Under the pieces are notes generated by a model. It did no database searches. It had not been told where the DNA came from and saw only the letters and a program-made list of their open reading frames with translations. Shown here one piece after another: positions 48,701 to 61,905 of a DNA stretch of 64,000 nucleotides. The translations under genes were made by a program, and so were the position numbers. Source of the stretch: Pleodorina starrii (lineage: Eukaryota; Chlorophyta; Chlorophyceae; Chlamydomonadales; Volvocaceae); NCBI GenBank assembly GCA_030267565.1, contig BRXU01000005.1, forward strand, positions 5,174,001 to 5,238,000. The letters are read 5' to 3'. Positions within the stretch are counted from its first letter, which is position 1. Every line of letters begins with the position of its first letter.

Positions 48701-50042
48701 GCCGGCATGACATCTCATCACATCACATGGTTTCTGTGGCGGCAGTGTGACAACAGCTTCCGCCAACTGCGCCGGTTAATAACTGCGGAAACGCGACAAA
48801 CCGCAGCAGACCGACCGCGGTCAGTCCGATAGCGCTGCCCGCAATCAACTGCGACACACCGCCGACATGGGGTCGCGTTGATGATGTTACTCCACAGCAG
48901 ACAACAGGCGGTGTTGACCTCGCGATTCCGCAGTCGTCCGAAATGGTGTCCCGACCATTCCCCGCCAACCACACACGGGTTTTGTTCGGCGGTACCTGGT
49001 GAAAAACACCGGTCTCTCTCTCTCTCTTCCTCCCTTTGCAACGCGCAAAGCGCGCACCGATTGCGCAAGGCGCAGACGCCTCGTGCCTGTTGATTGCGCC
49101 TTTGTGCAACTCAACACAACGCAACCCCGCCCCGCGACCCGCGCCTCTCTCTCCCATCTTTGTATGCGGCCTTTCTCCCCATCTTTGAATTATGTAATGG
49201 GCGGGGAAAGCAGCTGGTGGGGCTACCGGTCCGGAGCGGGGGAGGAATAGATGTGGGCCGCAGCCGAGGGATGGAGGCGACGGGTTTTTGGCCGGTGGCT
49301 CACGGACCATCACGCGCGCCTTGCCACTTTTGCGCGACCCTCCGCCTTGCTGCAATGCTCCCTTGCGCATGAGCGCGCATATGCGCTCTGCCCTTACGGG
49401 TACTTGTTCAGGTGTGGGGTACCGCAGACCAAACCATGCAACACACCACACGGGTGTATTCTTGGTTTAGGACGGTTTAGTGCCCCATCACTTACTCCGT
49501 GGGAGGCGAAAGCATGGGAGTGCTGTTCTCCTTCGCGCCGGTTACGTCGCCAGGTGTCTTCCCAGCGGCCGGCTTGCCAGCGGCCTCGGGCGTGGCGTTG
49601 TGGGCCGTCAGCGCGGTGTCCGTATCCATCGGCTGGCTGCCGTTGCCCGGCGTGACGATGCTCAGGTCAGTCGCGAGCATGACGTCCTCGTTGCCCACGG
49701 CGTTCATGCTGAAAACGTTGATCTTGACGACGCAGCCGTTGGACAGCTCCCCTGACGCGACGAGGTCCGCGAATTGGGAAGCGATAATGCCGCGAATCGT
49801 TGCGCTGCCGTCCGACAATACGCAACGGTGCTTCCGGCCACCGACCTCTTGAAGGTCAGACACCTGTTTAAGAGCGACGAGCACGTTGGGACGTGCGGTT
49901 TGGTGCTGGAGGATAACGCGCGGGAACCTTGACCGTAATGTGCAGTGAAGTGGAAACTCACCCGCAACACAACGCCATTGGGAAATTCTTGTTTCGATTT
50001 AAGACGCACAATATCGCCGGCGTTGATCGTTGCGGTTGCCAT
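42727..50042 (-). CDS. RPA1: Replication protein A large subunit (RPA1/RPA70) with altered zinc site
   Basis: Single-strand DNA-binding subunit used in replication, repair and recombination. Thirteen exons give 658 residues: 50042-49962, 49905-49496, 48564-48430, 47854-47710, 47501-47406, 47150-47086, 46795-46583, 45829-45739, 45100-44916, 44277-44175, 43715-43638, 43269-43135, 42966-42727. Phases close. The N-terminal RPA1N/OB fold (about 1-115, HRCVLSDGSATIRG) is followed by a linker and the DNA-binding folds A (about 210-310, LNPYRTDWCIKAKL), B (about 330-450, VVVTLWGDNAHAL) and C (about 475-645). In fold C the usual four zinc-binding cysteines are replaced: ANPENGRKV around 527-535 and FAEAD at 543-547. 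The surrounding fold is well conserved and reading frames are intact, so this looks like a real variant, not decay. Confidence 0.93.
43995..44155. repeat. 22-bp CA-rich minisatellite in an RPA1 intron
   Basis: About seven copies of a unit made of CCCCGACACACACACTCACA plus CA, immediately 3' of the exon 10 donor on the minus strand. Confidence 0.9.
44481..44530. repeat. 50-bp intronic repeat, copy 1
   Basis: Shares GGGGGTCAGGGAGTGATATG, then CTCCTT and a 3' CACTGCGGA block, with 45865-45913. It lies in a different RPA1 intron, between exons 9 and 10, and is flanked by short direct repeats CGGATCGAGGGGG. Confidence 0.8.
45865..45913. repeat. 50-bp intronic repeat, copy 2
   Basis: Partner of 44481-44530, in the RPA1 intron between exons 7 and 8. 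The ends are conserved and the centre is diverged. Confidence 0.8.
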
Positions 50043-50877
50043 TTTCAAGTTATGCGTTTAAGCGTTCGGGCAAGGTTAGCAACGGCTATGGCGTGCTGTG
50101 CAAGTTTCAACTAAGTGCCATTTGTCGCGTTTAGAAACGTCGGATGCCGAGGATCCGTTCATTAACGCGCGAGTTCCCGCAAAATCCAAACGTTGCCGTG
50201 CAGCAAAGCGTGAAATGCATGCAATGCCCAGCGTCAGGGTTGCAATTTATCGCCCTGCACCTTCAGAACTACTGCTTTCCTTCCTTATACAACTATGAAC
50301 ACGCCGGCAATTCACCTTGTTCGACCTCTGTCTCTGTGACAGCCCCTGACGAAAGCCGTTGCTGCCGCCCTTCTTAAACTCGGAACGCAGCAGCCGCTTA
50401 AGATGGTTCGTCTTAGCAGCGTGCTTGATAGGAACACAGCGAAATCAGTTCGGTCAAGGACGTGCACCCACCTCACGCACCACCCGGGCCTGCACCGAAA
50501 CCGCGGGGGGCGGGGCGGCCGGCAAACAACACTACACGCCTCAGGAGATGGGACAACAGGCCGGGCAAGACGTCAGGCGGGTATAAAGAGCGAATTTGTG
50601 CGACAGGGGGTGTGCGATGTGTCCAGGCGCGCTTGGGACGTTCCGGCTAAGGGTGGGGAGCTGGGGACCACCGGCCGGTATGAACGACGCTGCGGCGTAC
50701 TGTCCGCATGTGACCGGGCGCAGGGGAAAGCGCCACGGGAAGGACACGCGAGTTGGTCAGTAAGCAAGGACCGCAGTATGGGAGGATAGGGCGCAACCCC
50801 ACCGCAGTGCGACTCCGGCGCCCGCGCCCACACACACACACCTCATCAGGCGGTACGCCACTCCTCAGACACACACA
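50043..50877. promoter_or_regulatory. RPA1 upstream region
   Basis: The first few hundred bases should hold the RPA1 promoter and 5' untranslated region. No plus-strand gene with a recognisable domain starts here. Confidence 0.4.
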
Positions 50878-50903
50878 CAGGGCCCGGTCAGATACTGTAA
50901 CGA
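50878..50903 (+). repeat. 26-bp direct repeat, left copy
   Basis: Exact match of 26 bases to 52077-52102. Both copies contain GATACTGTAACGA and run into a CA-rich tail, as the 3' ends of two related retroelement insertions would. Confidence 0.85.
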
Positions 50904-52102
50904 CACACACAAAGATCGCCGCCCACGTGCCCGGGCCCATCACCCGGGCAAACGTGTGGCTGGCGGAGCCACCGCCAGGCGTACAGCAGTGCGTGTGGGA
51001 CGTGATCTGCCTGGCGGCGCTCACGGCCATGGAACGGGCGCGCGTGGGGCTGTGGGCAGTCAGGAACTCGCCCACCGCCCCGGATGCCCCAGACCCAGTC
51101 GAGGTGGCCAAGGCGCGCGCAGCGCTAGAATTTTGGCAGCGTGTGCGGGGGTTTGCGGAGCTAGACGTGCCAAGGCGGGGATGGGAGGGGGTAGGGCCTG
51201 ACCACCCCATCCTGGCGGTGGTCAACGGCCACTTTCAGTGTGTGCAGCACGCAGGGATGGGTATGGAGGGAGGGGGAGGGGAAGTGGAGTGAGGGGATGA
51301 AGGGGCTTTAGGGGTGAGGGAGGGAACTTAGGGCGTCGAGGCAGGGAGGCGTGAGAGGAGGGGAGGAGGAGGGGGGGGGTCCTTCGGGTCCGAGAGGACT
51401 TAGGGTGCAGAGACCGCCGCAGGCTGCCTTTTGTAGGCAAGGGAGGCTTTAGGGAGCGGGTTTAGCGAGAGTGAGGAGAGTTGGCGAGGTGCCGCCTAGT
51501 GCGAACTATAGCTCCGTCACCTAGCCCGCTGCCGCAAGGCCCGCTCCCGACCTCCTGCCGCGTCGAGGCCAAGCGGCGCTCTGGAGCTCGGCCTCTAGGG
51601 GCCACCCCCCGGCCTCTCCGGGGCCGTCGTAGTAGGAGTAGTAGCAGGGGTAGGGCGCGCGCTGTCTTGGGTTCTCCTTTGGTGCTGACCGCCCACGAGC
51701 CGGACCAAGCTCGGGGCAGGTTCTCAGCGCTTTGTTTTCGCGCCTAGAGGAGCACCGCCAGCCGGTAGCAGGCCGGCCGGGCGCCCCGGCGCTGCAAGGA
51801 CTTCAGGGCGGGCAGGACAGCGCGGGCGCCGCGTAGTGCGCCGGCGCGACTGCTGTTTGTGCGGACGAAGGGCCCAGCTGCCGTATAAGGCAGGCTGTGA
51901 GCTCAAGCCTTTGGGGAGCCGCTGCGCCGTACACCCGTATATGGGGTGTATGACGCAGCCAGCTCTGCGTCGAGCAGGAGGGGGTAGCGGCCCCTCACGC
52001 CCTTCTCCCACCGCAAGGGGGAGAGTGCTTAGGCGGTCTTTCCGTCGGGGCTGGGTTAGCAGCCCCTGGCCAGCGTCAGGGCCCGGTCAGATACTGTAAC
52101 GA
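50904..52102 (+). mobile_element. Probable 5'-truncated LINE (non-LTR retrotransposon) remnant
   Basis: A frame from about 50925 to 51292 encodes a segment with ERARVGLWAVRN, ALEFWQRVRGFAEL and GVGPDHPILAVVNGH. This resembles the region after the reverse transcriptase in L1-type elements of chlamydomonad algae; the judgement is from memory of the pattern and no search was run. The rest, to 52102, is non-coding and 3'-UTR-like. It ends in the 26-bp block plus a (CA)n tail, which fits target-primed insertion. No reverse transcriptase domain is present, so it is not autonomous. Confidence 0.45.
52077..52102 (+). repeat. 26-bp direct repeat, right copy
   Basis: Exact match to 50878-50903, followed directly by the (CA)n tract. 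Confidence 0.85.
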
Positions 52103-54885
<2,783 letters not shown>

Positions 54886-56022
54886 ATGATCCGCTCCGCC
54901 GCCACCATCTCGGCCGTCGACGACGTCGCCGCCACTGGTGCCGCCGCCTCGCCGCTGCCGCAATCGTTCCCACACAGCGCCGCCGCCGCTGCTTCGCGCC
55001 CACCGCTGCCCTCGGGCCCGCTCCTCGACCGCGGCCGGCCGCGCGCCTCGCCCTGTCTTCACGACTCGACCCGCCAAACGGCCTCGTCTTTCTCGTCCTC
55101 ACCGCGGCCGATGACCATGACCGCCAGCGGCCGCGCCGTCGCCGGCTGCCCCTCCGTGCACAAGACGCCGGCAACGCATCCCTGCCCCAGCCCCAGCCCC
55201 TGCCCCGGAAGCAGCAGCAGCGGCGACGTCAACGTCGATGTCGGCGTCAACGGCGTCAGCGGCGACTGCCCCATGACCGTCTTCATCACCGGCATAGCCG
55301 AGTCGCTCCAGCGGGCGCAGTCAATGGGCAGGCTGGCGCCGCACGCCCCTGCCCCTGCCGTGTCGGCGCCCCTCCGGCAACAGGCGTCACTACAACAGCA
55401 AGAGGCGCAGCAGCAGCAGGTGCAGCAGCAGCAGGTGCAGCAGCAGCCGGTGCATGTGTCGCCGCTGCAACCGCAGCCGACGGAAGTCCTGTGGCCGCTG
55501 CCAAGGCGACAGCCGGCGCCGGCAGAGTTGGGGCCGCCGTCGGTGTCGGCGTCGGAGTTGGGGTCGGCGTCGACATCACAGCAGCCTGGATGGGTGCTGA
55601 CATGGGCAACGCAGCCGCCGCAACCCGCGCCCAGCGTCGCCGCCGTCGCCGCCGTCGCCGCCGCGGCCACCAAGTGCGTTGCCAGGCAGTCGACACCGCC
55701 GTCAAAGCCACTGACGACGCCGCCGGTAATGCCACCGTCGAAGCCACTGTCGGCGCCGCCGTCGAAGCCACTGTGGGCGCCGCCGCCGACGCCGCCGCCA
55801 AAGCCACTGTCAACGCCGCCGGCGACGCCGCCGCCAAAGCCACTGTCGACGCCGCCGATGGCGCCGCCGCTGTGTGCGGGCTCGGGCAGGTCGCTTCAGC
55901 GGCTGCCTTCGCAGGCGCGCTTGGAGAACGGCGACAAGCTCCAGGAGGGGGTGTCGGGGGAGCTGCACCGGCGGGACGACGAACGGATCTGGGCGCAGGC
56001 CGGCGTCAGCTGCTGGCGGTGA
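54886..56022 (+). CDS. Hypothetical low-complexity open frame, 378 residues
   Basis: Not recognised. From the first in-frame ATG at 54886 it encodes an Ala/Ser/Pro/Gln-rich protein: a Gln-rich run (about residues 167-185), then repeated SKPL and PKPLSTPP blocks (about 285-345) and a short charged C-terminus. An overlapping frame on the same strand (54750-56150) is also open because the sequence is built on a GCC/CCG-type periodicity. The chosen frame uses AAG and CTG, while the other needs AAA and GAA, which algae of this type avoid. The Pro-rich part recalls cell-wall or linker proteins, but no signal peptide is visible. It may be an exon of a larger gene or not coding. Confidence 0.3.
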   Translation: MIRSAATISAVDDVAATGAAASPLPQSFPHSAAAAASRPPLPSGPLLDRGRPRASPCLHDSTRQTASSFSSSPRPMTMTASGRAVAGCPSVHKTPATHPCPSPSPCPGSSSSGDVNVDVGVNGVSGDCPMTVFITGIAESLQRAQSMGRLAPHAPAPAVSAPLRQQASLQQQEAQQQQVQQQQVQQQPVHVSPLQPQPTEVLWPLPRRQPAPAELGPPSVSASELGSASTSQQPGWVLTWATQPPQPAPSVAAVAAVAAAATKCVARQSTPPSKPLTTPPVMPPSKPLSAPPSKPLWAPPPTPPPKPLSTPPATPPPKPLSTPPMAPPLCAGSGRSLQRLPSQARLENGDKLQEGVSGELHRRDDERIWAQAGVSCWR

Positions 56023-59000
56023 AGACCGAACTGAAGAGGGGGCTGCCGTGCCTCCCGCGCGGCTTTATTTGCTGCCGCCACACTCTATGCAACAAAGCTT
56101 GGAGCCATTGTCCTGTGTTTGTGGGGTGTGCTGGTGTCATGTTCGTGTAGCCATCCATTTGATGCGCGCGGAGGGTGTCGCAATTAGGTAAAAATATAAA
56201 TATAAAATATAAAAATGCTAGAGTACCCTAGTCTCGTGCCTCTTAGGACGGTCGGTTCGGTTGATGCTCGGTGCGGCTCTGGTGCATTGAGGCCCCGGTG
56301 GTGGTGGTGGTGACACCCCGCACCGTGCCGGCTAGTGATGGGCACGGTCCTTAACTTGCGCGCGGGGCCGCCAACTGTCTGTGTTGTTTTTCCAAGGTTT
56401 TACAGCCATTGACCCATTCAACCTTGGCTGACGTCGACAACCGTTCGATGATTTAGTGGCATACCGGTATGTTACTGTTACAGTGTGGGGGGCTTTCTGG
56501 GCCCATTCTAGTGGCATTTGACAGCGAGGCGGCTGCCAGGAGCCAGGCAGGGCGTCGCTGCGTGCATTTGTATCTCTGGGTGGGCGGTTGTGCGCAGACG
56601 GCGTCGGTGGGTGGGTGGGGAGTGTCGCCATGGAGGGGGGATTCGTTGTGTCAGGGGCAAGGGAGTATATGCGCGCACTGCTGGAGGCCGGTGCGGTGCG
56701 GTATGGCCGTGCCAGTACGCTTCGTAGGAGGTATTTTGCGTCGTTGCGTTCTTCGCCGTCCAGATTTTGCCTCGAATCGTTTAGGGCAGGGCGGGGCGGC
56801 GCTACCTCGCGCCGGCGTAGGGTCAATTCGCCTTCTGCGACGTGTCGTAGTAAGTTAGTACGGCAAGCCGTAGTATGCCGTACGTTGCGACACGTAATAG
56901 AATATTATGATGTGTAGACTGGCCTAAACCATTTTGGCCTTGCAGTTAGGGTCCTGCGCTACGCCTCCCTATCCTAGAATGGAGTGACAATATCTTGAGC
57001 CCGTAGATTCGCGGGCAGCCCTGCAGCGCTGTCCGCCGTGTAGCCGGACGGGGCTGCCCTGCCGCTCGGCACACGGGCACTGAGACACTACCCTATCCTC
57101 TGAAAGTGTGGATGTGCGGATGTGCCGTCTGCTGGCGGGGCATGAATGAACCCAAAATGAACAGTGTACAGTGGATCCGAAAGGATCACCGGCGGGGCGG
57201 GGCGGGGCGGGTGGCGAGCAGCAGATGCTCTCGTGCTCTGTGCCTCAAGCGGCCGCGCCCAATTCGGGACGTTCTATTATTGGTTGGGGCTTGGGAGTCC
57301 TGAAAGTCCACTGTGGTGGGTACTGTGTGTGTGCTCCAGAGTCCAGAAAGTCCTCGGAAGACTCGTTGCTCCTGTAAGACTTCTGGACAAAACCACGGAC
57401 TGTCCGTGAGACCGTGACTGTCCGCTGCTGGGGCGCCCCGCCCCGCCCTTGCAACTTGCAACTTGCAACTTGCAATTTGCACGCCTCATGGGTCATGGCC
57501 CAGCACAAAGCGCGCACCGTATGCGAGTCGCCGCACTCCGCATCAAACCCAACCAGCTGGTCGGCGCTGGGGCCATGTCTTTCCGAGTCCCTTACAGGAC
57601 CGCCGGTACCTTGGTGTTCATTGGGGCCCTATCCAACATCCAACCCACTCAGAGCGTCGGAAGGTGAACCTGGGGCCCATGGGGTTCCCTTGTGCCCCAT
57701 GCGCCCGGTTACAGGGCAATGCAAAGTGGATCCCGGCCTTATCAGCCAATGCAACTTGGGTGGGACGTGACACAGCCGTGAAGGTGGTCGTTCAGGGCGA
57801 TGGAGGTTGGTCGTCGCTTTCTGGCAAGCGGCCCGCAGGCGCCCGGGGGTGCCGGTCCAAGGCGGTCCAAGGCGGTCCGACAACCCCGCCAGGGTCCGAC
57901 CGTCCTTGGACCGCCTTTGGAGGGGCCAGCCGCCTGGCTGGCGGTTTCCGAATTCTGGGGCCGGCTTTCCTGCTTTCGTTACGTTGAGGGTTGCCCCGCC
58001 GTGGCTGGGAGCGTCACCCCCACCCGCTTGCGTGGTTGGGGGTCAGGTACTTGTGTGGGTCCCTCGCTTGTACATGAAGGCTTTGGCTTCGCGGCTTAGG
58101 GTTCGTGGGTAGGGTACGCTTTGTTCACCTCGCAGTCCCTACCCGGGTCGTGGGGGGGAATAAACCGGTAAGAAGAAAGGACCGCAGCGCTGGAGGTTGC
58201 CCGGGTCGCGGTGGAGCAGTGGACATAAGTGGTCCTTACCCACGTGCTGTTTGCGGGTGCTCGCTGCCTGGGAGTGGCCCCTAAGTATGGCTGTTCCGGG
58301 CGGGTCGTGCCTCTGGTCGTTTGGGCCGGCTTTCCGTAGGTTTTTGGGGCGTCGGCCGCGGCAGTGTGTGGGACAGGTGCCGACCGCGCCGATATGTGAC
58401 AGCCTGTTGGGTCAATCCACTGAATACCTTCTCCGAGAAGGATGCCACAGCCTTGGGGGAGATTTGCGCTGGCAACGTCCCTGAGAGGTTTGTACCTGGC
58501 TGCCCCGCTGCTCAGGCTGCTCAGGCCGTAGAACGGTGCATTCAGTCACTGCTGAAAGGGCCTAGTCCCTTACTGTCTCCGGCTACCGTATTCGAACTTG
58601 CATGCTAAAGTTCCCAGACGAATAACGCTCAGTGCTGGCCTGATCAGCGATCCCCCACTACGTACGGCCACAGCCTGGGTGCCCCGCTCGCTGTTGGCCC
58701 TAGCAAAGGAGGGATACAAAGGCATATGGACGCATGCTCGTGTGCACCAGAGCCCGCTGTCAACCAAATAGTTACAGCAGACTCGTGAAATCCTGTTGAC
58801 GTTGACAGACGGCATCGAGCAGATCCGAAAACGAGTCCGCCGCACTTCGCAGCGCAAGAGTGCCGCCCGTGCTGCGCTACCACCAGCTTTCGACACGGTC
58901 CACAGACGAGTGCCGTACAAGCTGACACCGTACCGTCAATCCACACCCCGCGCGCAGAGCCGCTCGAGCGCCCGCGCAACGCCCTCGCTGCGCCTCCGGC

Positions 59001-59339
59001 GTGCACCAAACGGGGCGCTTCATCAAACTCCAGGCAAAGCCACCTGAACCGGCGACTTCCCCGTCCCCTTCCTCAACCACAGGCCGCGTGTCCAGGGCAA
59101 GAAATATACCACCCCTAGCGAGCCCGCCATGGCCACCCGACCACCTTGCGCGCGCCTCTCGCGGGTCTGCATGACTGCATCCACGCAGCCACCACGCGCA
59201 CACTTGTCTCCGTCACACTTGACTCTTGACCTTACCGCTATCCAGCCAGCCAGGCAGAGAGCTTTCCGGCAGGTACCCCGGCCGGTGGGCTCAGGGGCCC
59301 ACAGCCACTGCTGCTGCTACGCTCCGTGCAGCCGCACGC
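56023..59339. other. Gene-free stretch before NDK, possibly old repeats
   Basis: No domain-bearing frame. Notable items are a GGT run near 56298, four CAACTTG copies near 57450-57478, and doubled GGTCCAAGGC motifs near 57855-57880. A TGTAA on the minus strand at 58776-58772 could end the NDK transcript, giving a 3' UTR of about 565 bases. Confidence 0.4.
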
Positions 59340-60797
59340 TTACTCGTAGATCCAGGGCTTGGCAACCGGGGTCCACTGAGCAAGGCCCTCCGGGAACCAC
59401 AGGCCAATCTCGCGCTCAGCGCTCTCCACAGAGTCAGAGCCGTGGATGACGTTGCGGCCCACCTCGATGGCGAAGTCGCCGCGGATGGTGCCCGGCTCCG
59501 AAGCCAGAGGGTTGGTGGCGCCAATCATCTTGCGGCCGGTGGCCACGACGCCCTTGCCCTCCCACACCATGGCGACGACCGGGCCGCTGCGCGTGGGGCG
59601 AGGCAGGGGGGGGGTAGGTGCTCGGTGGCTTGCGCGGTGGTGGGTAAAAGTTCGTGTGACTGGAAAGGTTGCAAGGAAGACAGGCACCCGGGGCAAAGGG
59701 CTGCAGAGGGAGGGCTCCGGTGTCGGCACGGTGAAGGATTTGGGTCGAGGCAGGTATGCGGACGACTGAAACCGAGAACCCAGGGCCCCAGCAGTCAAGG
59801 GTTGGCCTGGATGGTGTCGTACAGAATGGACCTCGCTGGGATGGAGCAGGAGCGTGCCCGTGTGGCCGTTGGGCCCCATGATGAGTACCGTACGACACTA
59901 AGCGACAGTAAAACGTTTGGTGGCGCCTGGTGGGTGAATACGGCGCTGTGCCGCATGCACTGGCGGCGGAAGGGGTGGCGAATGCGTCAACATGCCACAT
60001 GACGCCCAACGGAGACAAACGATGCAGGTGCAAATTCATAACAGGACACGTCGTTGGCAACTGCAAGTCGCCTTTGCCCCCACCCTGTGGGCTTGCCGTA
60101 CATTCTCCCTTCTCACCTGCAGATGTAGTCGACCAGAGCGGGGAAGAAAGGCCGGGCGCTGAGGTCCTGGTAGTGCTTCTCAGCCAGGTCCTTCTGAACG
60201 TTGATCAGCTTCAGGCCCTTCAGGGTGTAGCCGCGCTGCTCAAACCTGCAGAGGCAAAACCAAAAGGTATTATTCAAAGGGACTGATAACTGGAGGTAAG
60301 ATGTCATGATTTGGTCCCATAAGCTTACGCGGTGCTCATTTTTTGACGGGTTTCGTGGAAGCGCCGCCTCGGCAGCCCCAACCCACGCCCGAAAGCGATA
60401 GACGCTAGAAGCGCGCAACCGATCAATGTGTCAGAACATCAACGCGCACAAACATATGTGGAACACAAACCGTCAAGAGTCCCGGCAAGACTAAGCGCGC
60501 CGGCAGGCGTGCGTCCCTCACACGACCCTTTTCAGCTCAGTTGGAAACCAATTGCTGCCAACACACGAGAAATTTTAGTTGGTATCTCATATTTGTTTGG
60601 CAGAATGGCTGTTTTAGGAAGCAACTCACCGCTTGATCACCTCGCCGACCAGCCCGCGCTGGACGCCATCGGGCTTGATCATGATGTAGCTCTGTTCGGT
60701 GGCCTGTAAGCACACGAAAATAGATCATGAAGGTGCGTCTGGGCTAGGAACGGAGCCGCATGCATGCAGGGCATGTTGCAAGTCACGCACGCACCAT
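59340..60797 (-). CDS. Nucleoside diphosphate kinase
   Basis: Transfers the gamma-phosphate between nucleoside triphosphates and diphosphates through a phospho-histidine. Four exons give 150 residues: 60797-60795, 60703-60630, 60245-60117, 59586-59340. The first coding exon is only the ATG, directly followed by a GT donor; the next exon opens with [17 protein letters not shown]. The catalytic motif NVIHGSDS places the active histidine at 117, and the C-terminus WIYE is canonical. The full family length of about 150 is present, with no extra targeting sequence, so it is probably a cytosolic group I enzyme. Codon use is strongly biased, as for a highly expressed gene. Confidence 0.95.
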
Positions 60798-61905
60798 TTT
60801 TGATATGGAATAAACACAGATAACAGTGGGACAGAATTGAGAGCGGGCAAAGGGATAGTGAAGTGATGCGTGCACCTTTTTATTCTGTGCTGGTCGAGAC
60901 ACTAACAAATAAGGCCCTAGGGACGAAAGTTCCAATTCGCTCGCACATTCTCCAATTTTTGCACATCAATTGCCCGTTTCCACCTGGGCTAACATTTCAC
61001 ACACGTAGAAATAACACGACAAACGCATTAATTATAGTTAGGCATTTTGCGCCCAACTGTCGGAGGCATTGCCGACTTCATTCCTTAGCTCCAAATGTCC
61101 CTAACTAGCTAACTTCGGCCCCATGTGAATTTGTTCTATAAAAGGCCTTATCGACGGCCGCGACGCTCGCAAATTGGCGCTAATTACTTTTCCATAAGTT
61201 CTAGATGATGTGACCGCGATAGAAGCGGCCCAGGAGTTTGCTGGTTTGCAACTGGGATGCCGCTGTTTCGGCCATGGTGCCTAAATTCGGCCAGCTCGCA
61301 AAAGTCAGGAAAAGTATGTTCATCATCGCATGTTCATCATAACAACATACAAGCCTTCATATAGCATTGTTATGAAGTAATATAGCATTGTTATGAAGTA
61401 AGGCCAAGGTCTGGACCTGTCCGGTTGGGCATGTCTCGAATTCGCCGCCAAGGTTGTCGCGGCCGCTTGACGCATGGGCAAGAGGAGTCCGTGTGGCGCA
61501 CAACCGCTTAACACCAGTTACGCCGCCGACAGTGGCCAGAAGGATTGGAACAGCAGCTAATATAATAAGGCAACTCAACCGGGCCATAACCGTGCGTTGT
61601 AGGCGCATGTCACAGGTCGCGGTGAAGACAACTGACCGAAATTTTCAAGGATTGTTTCGGCCGGGACAGCCCAGTCCGGAAGGTTAACGCAGCTGGCGCT
61701 TATCACAACATAAACAAGTTTGGTTGCAAAGGCCATGGGTGTACGGAAACGAATTGAGTGCGACAATCGGACGGATGCGGGCCCGTAGGGTCCATTTCAT
61801 TGCCATTTCACCGACGATCGCGAAAAACGCTAACTGGCCGAATTTATGCGCACCCAATATTTAGGCAACTTTGGAGCTATTTGTTTGCGACTCAGCTCCC
61901 CAATT
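60798..61905. promoter_or_regulatory. Divergent region between NDK and the UVR/ApaG gene
   Basis: Should hold the 5' untranslated region and promoter of NDK on the left and the promoter of the plus-strand gene on the right. It includes a doubled motif built on ATAGCATTGTTATGAAGTAA at about 61361-61400. No gene was recognised. Confidence 0.45.
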
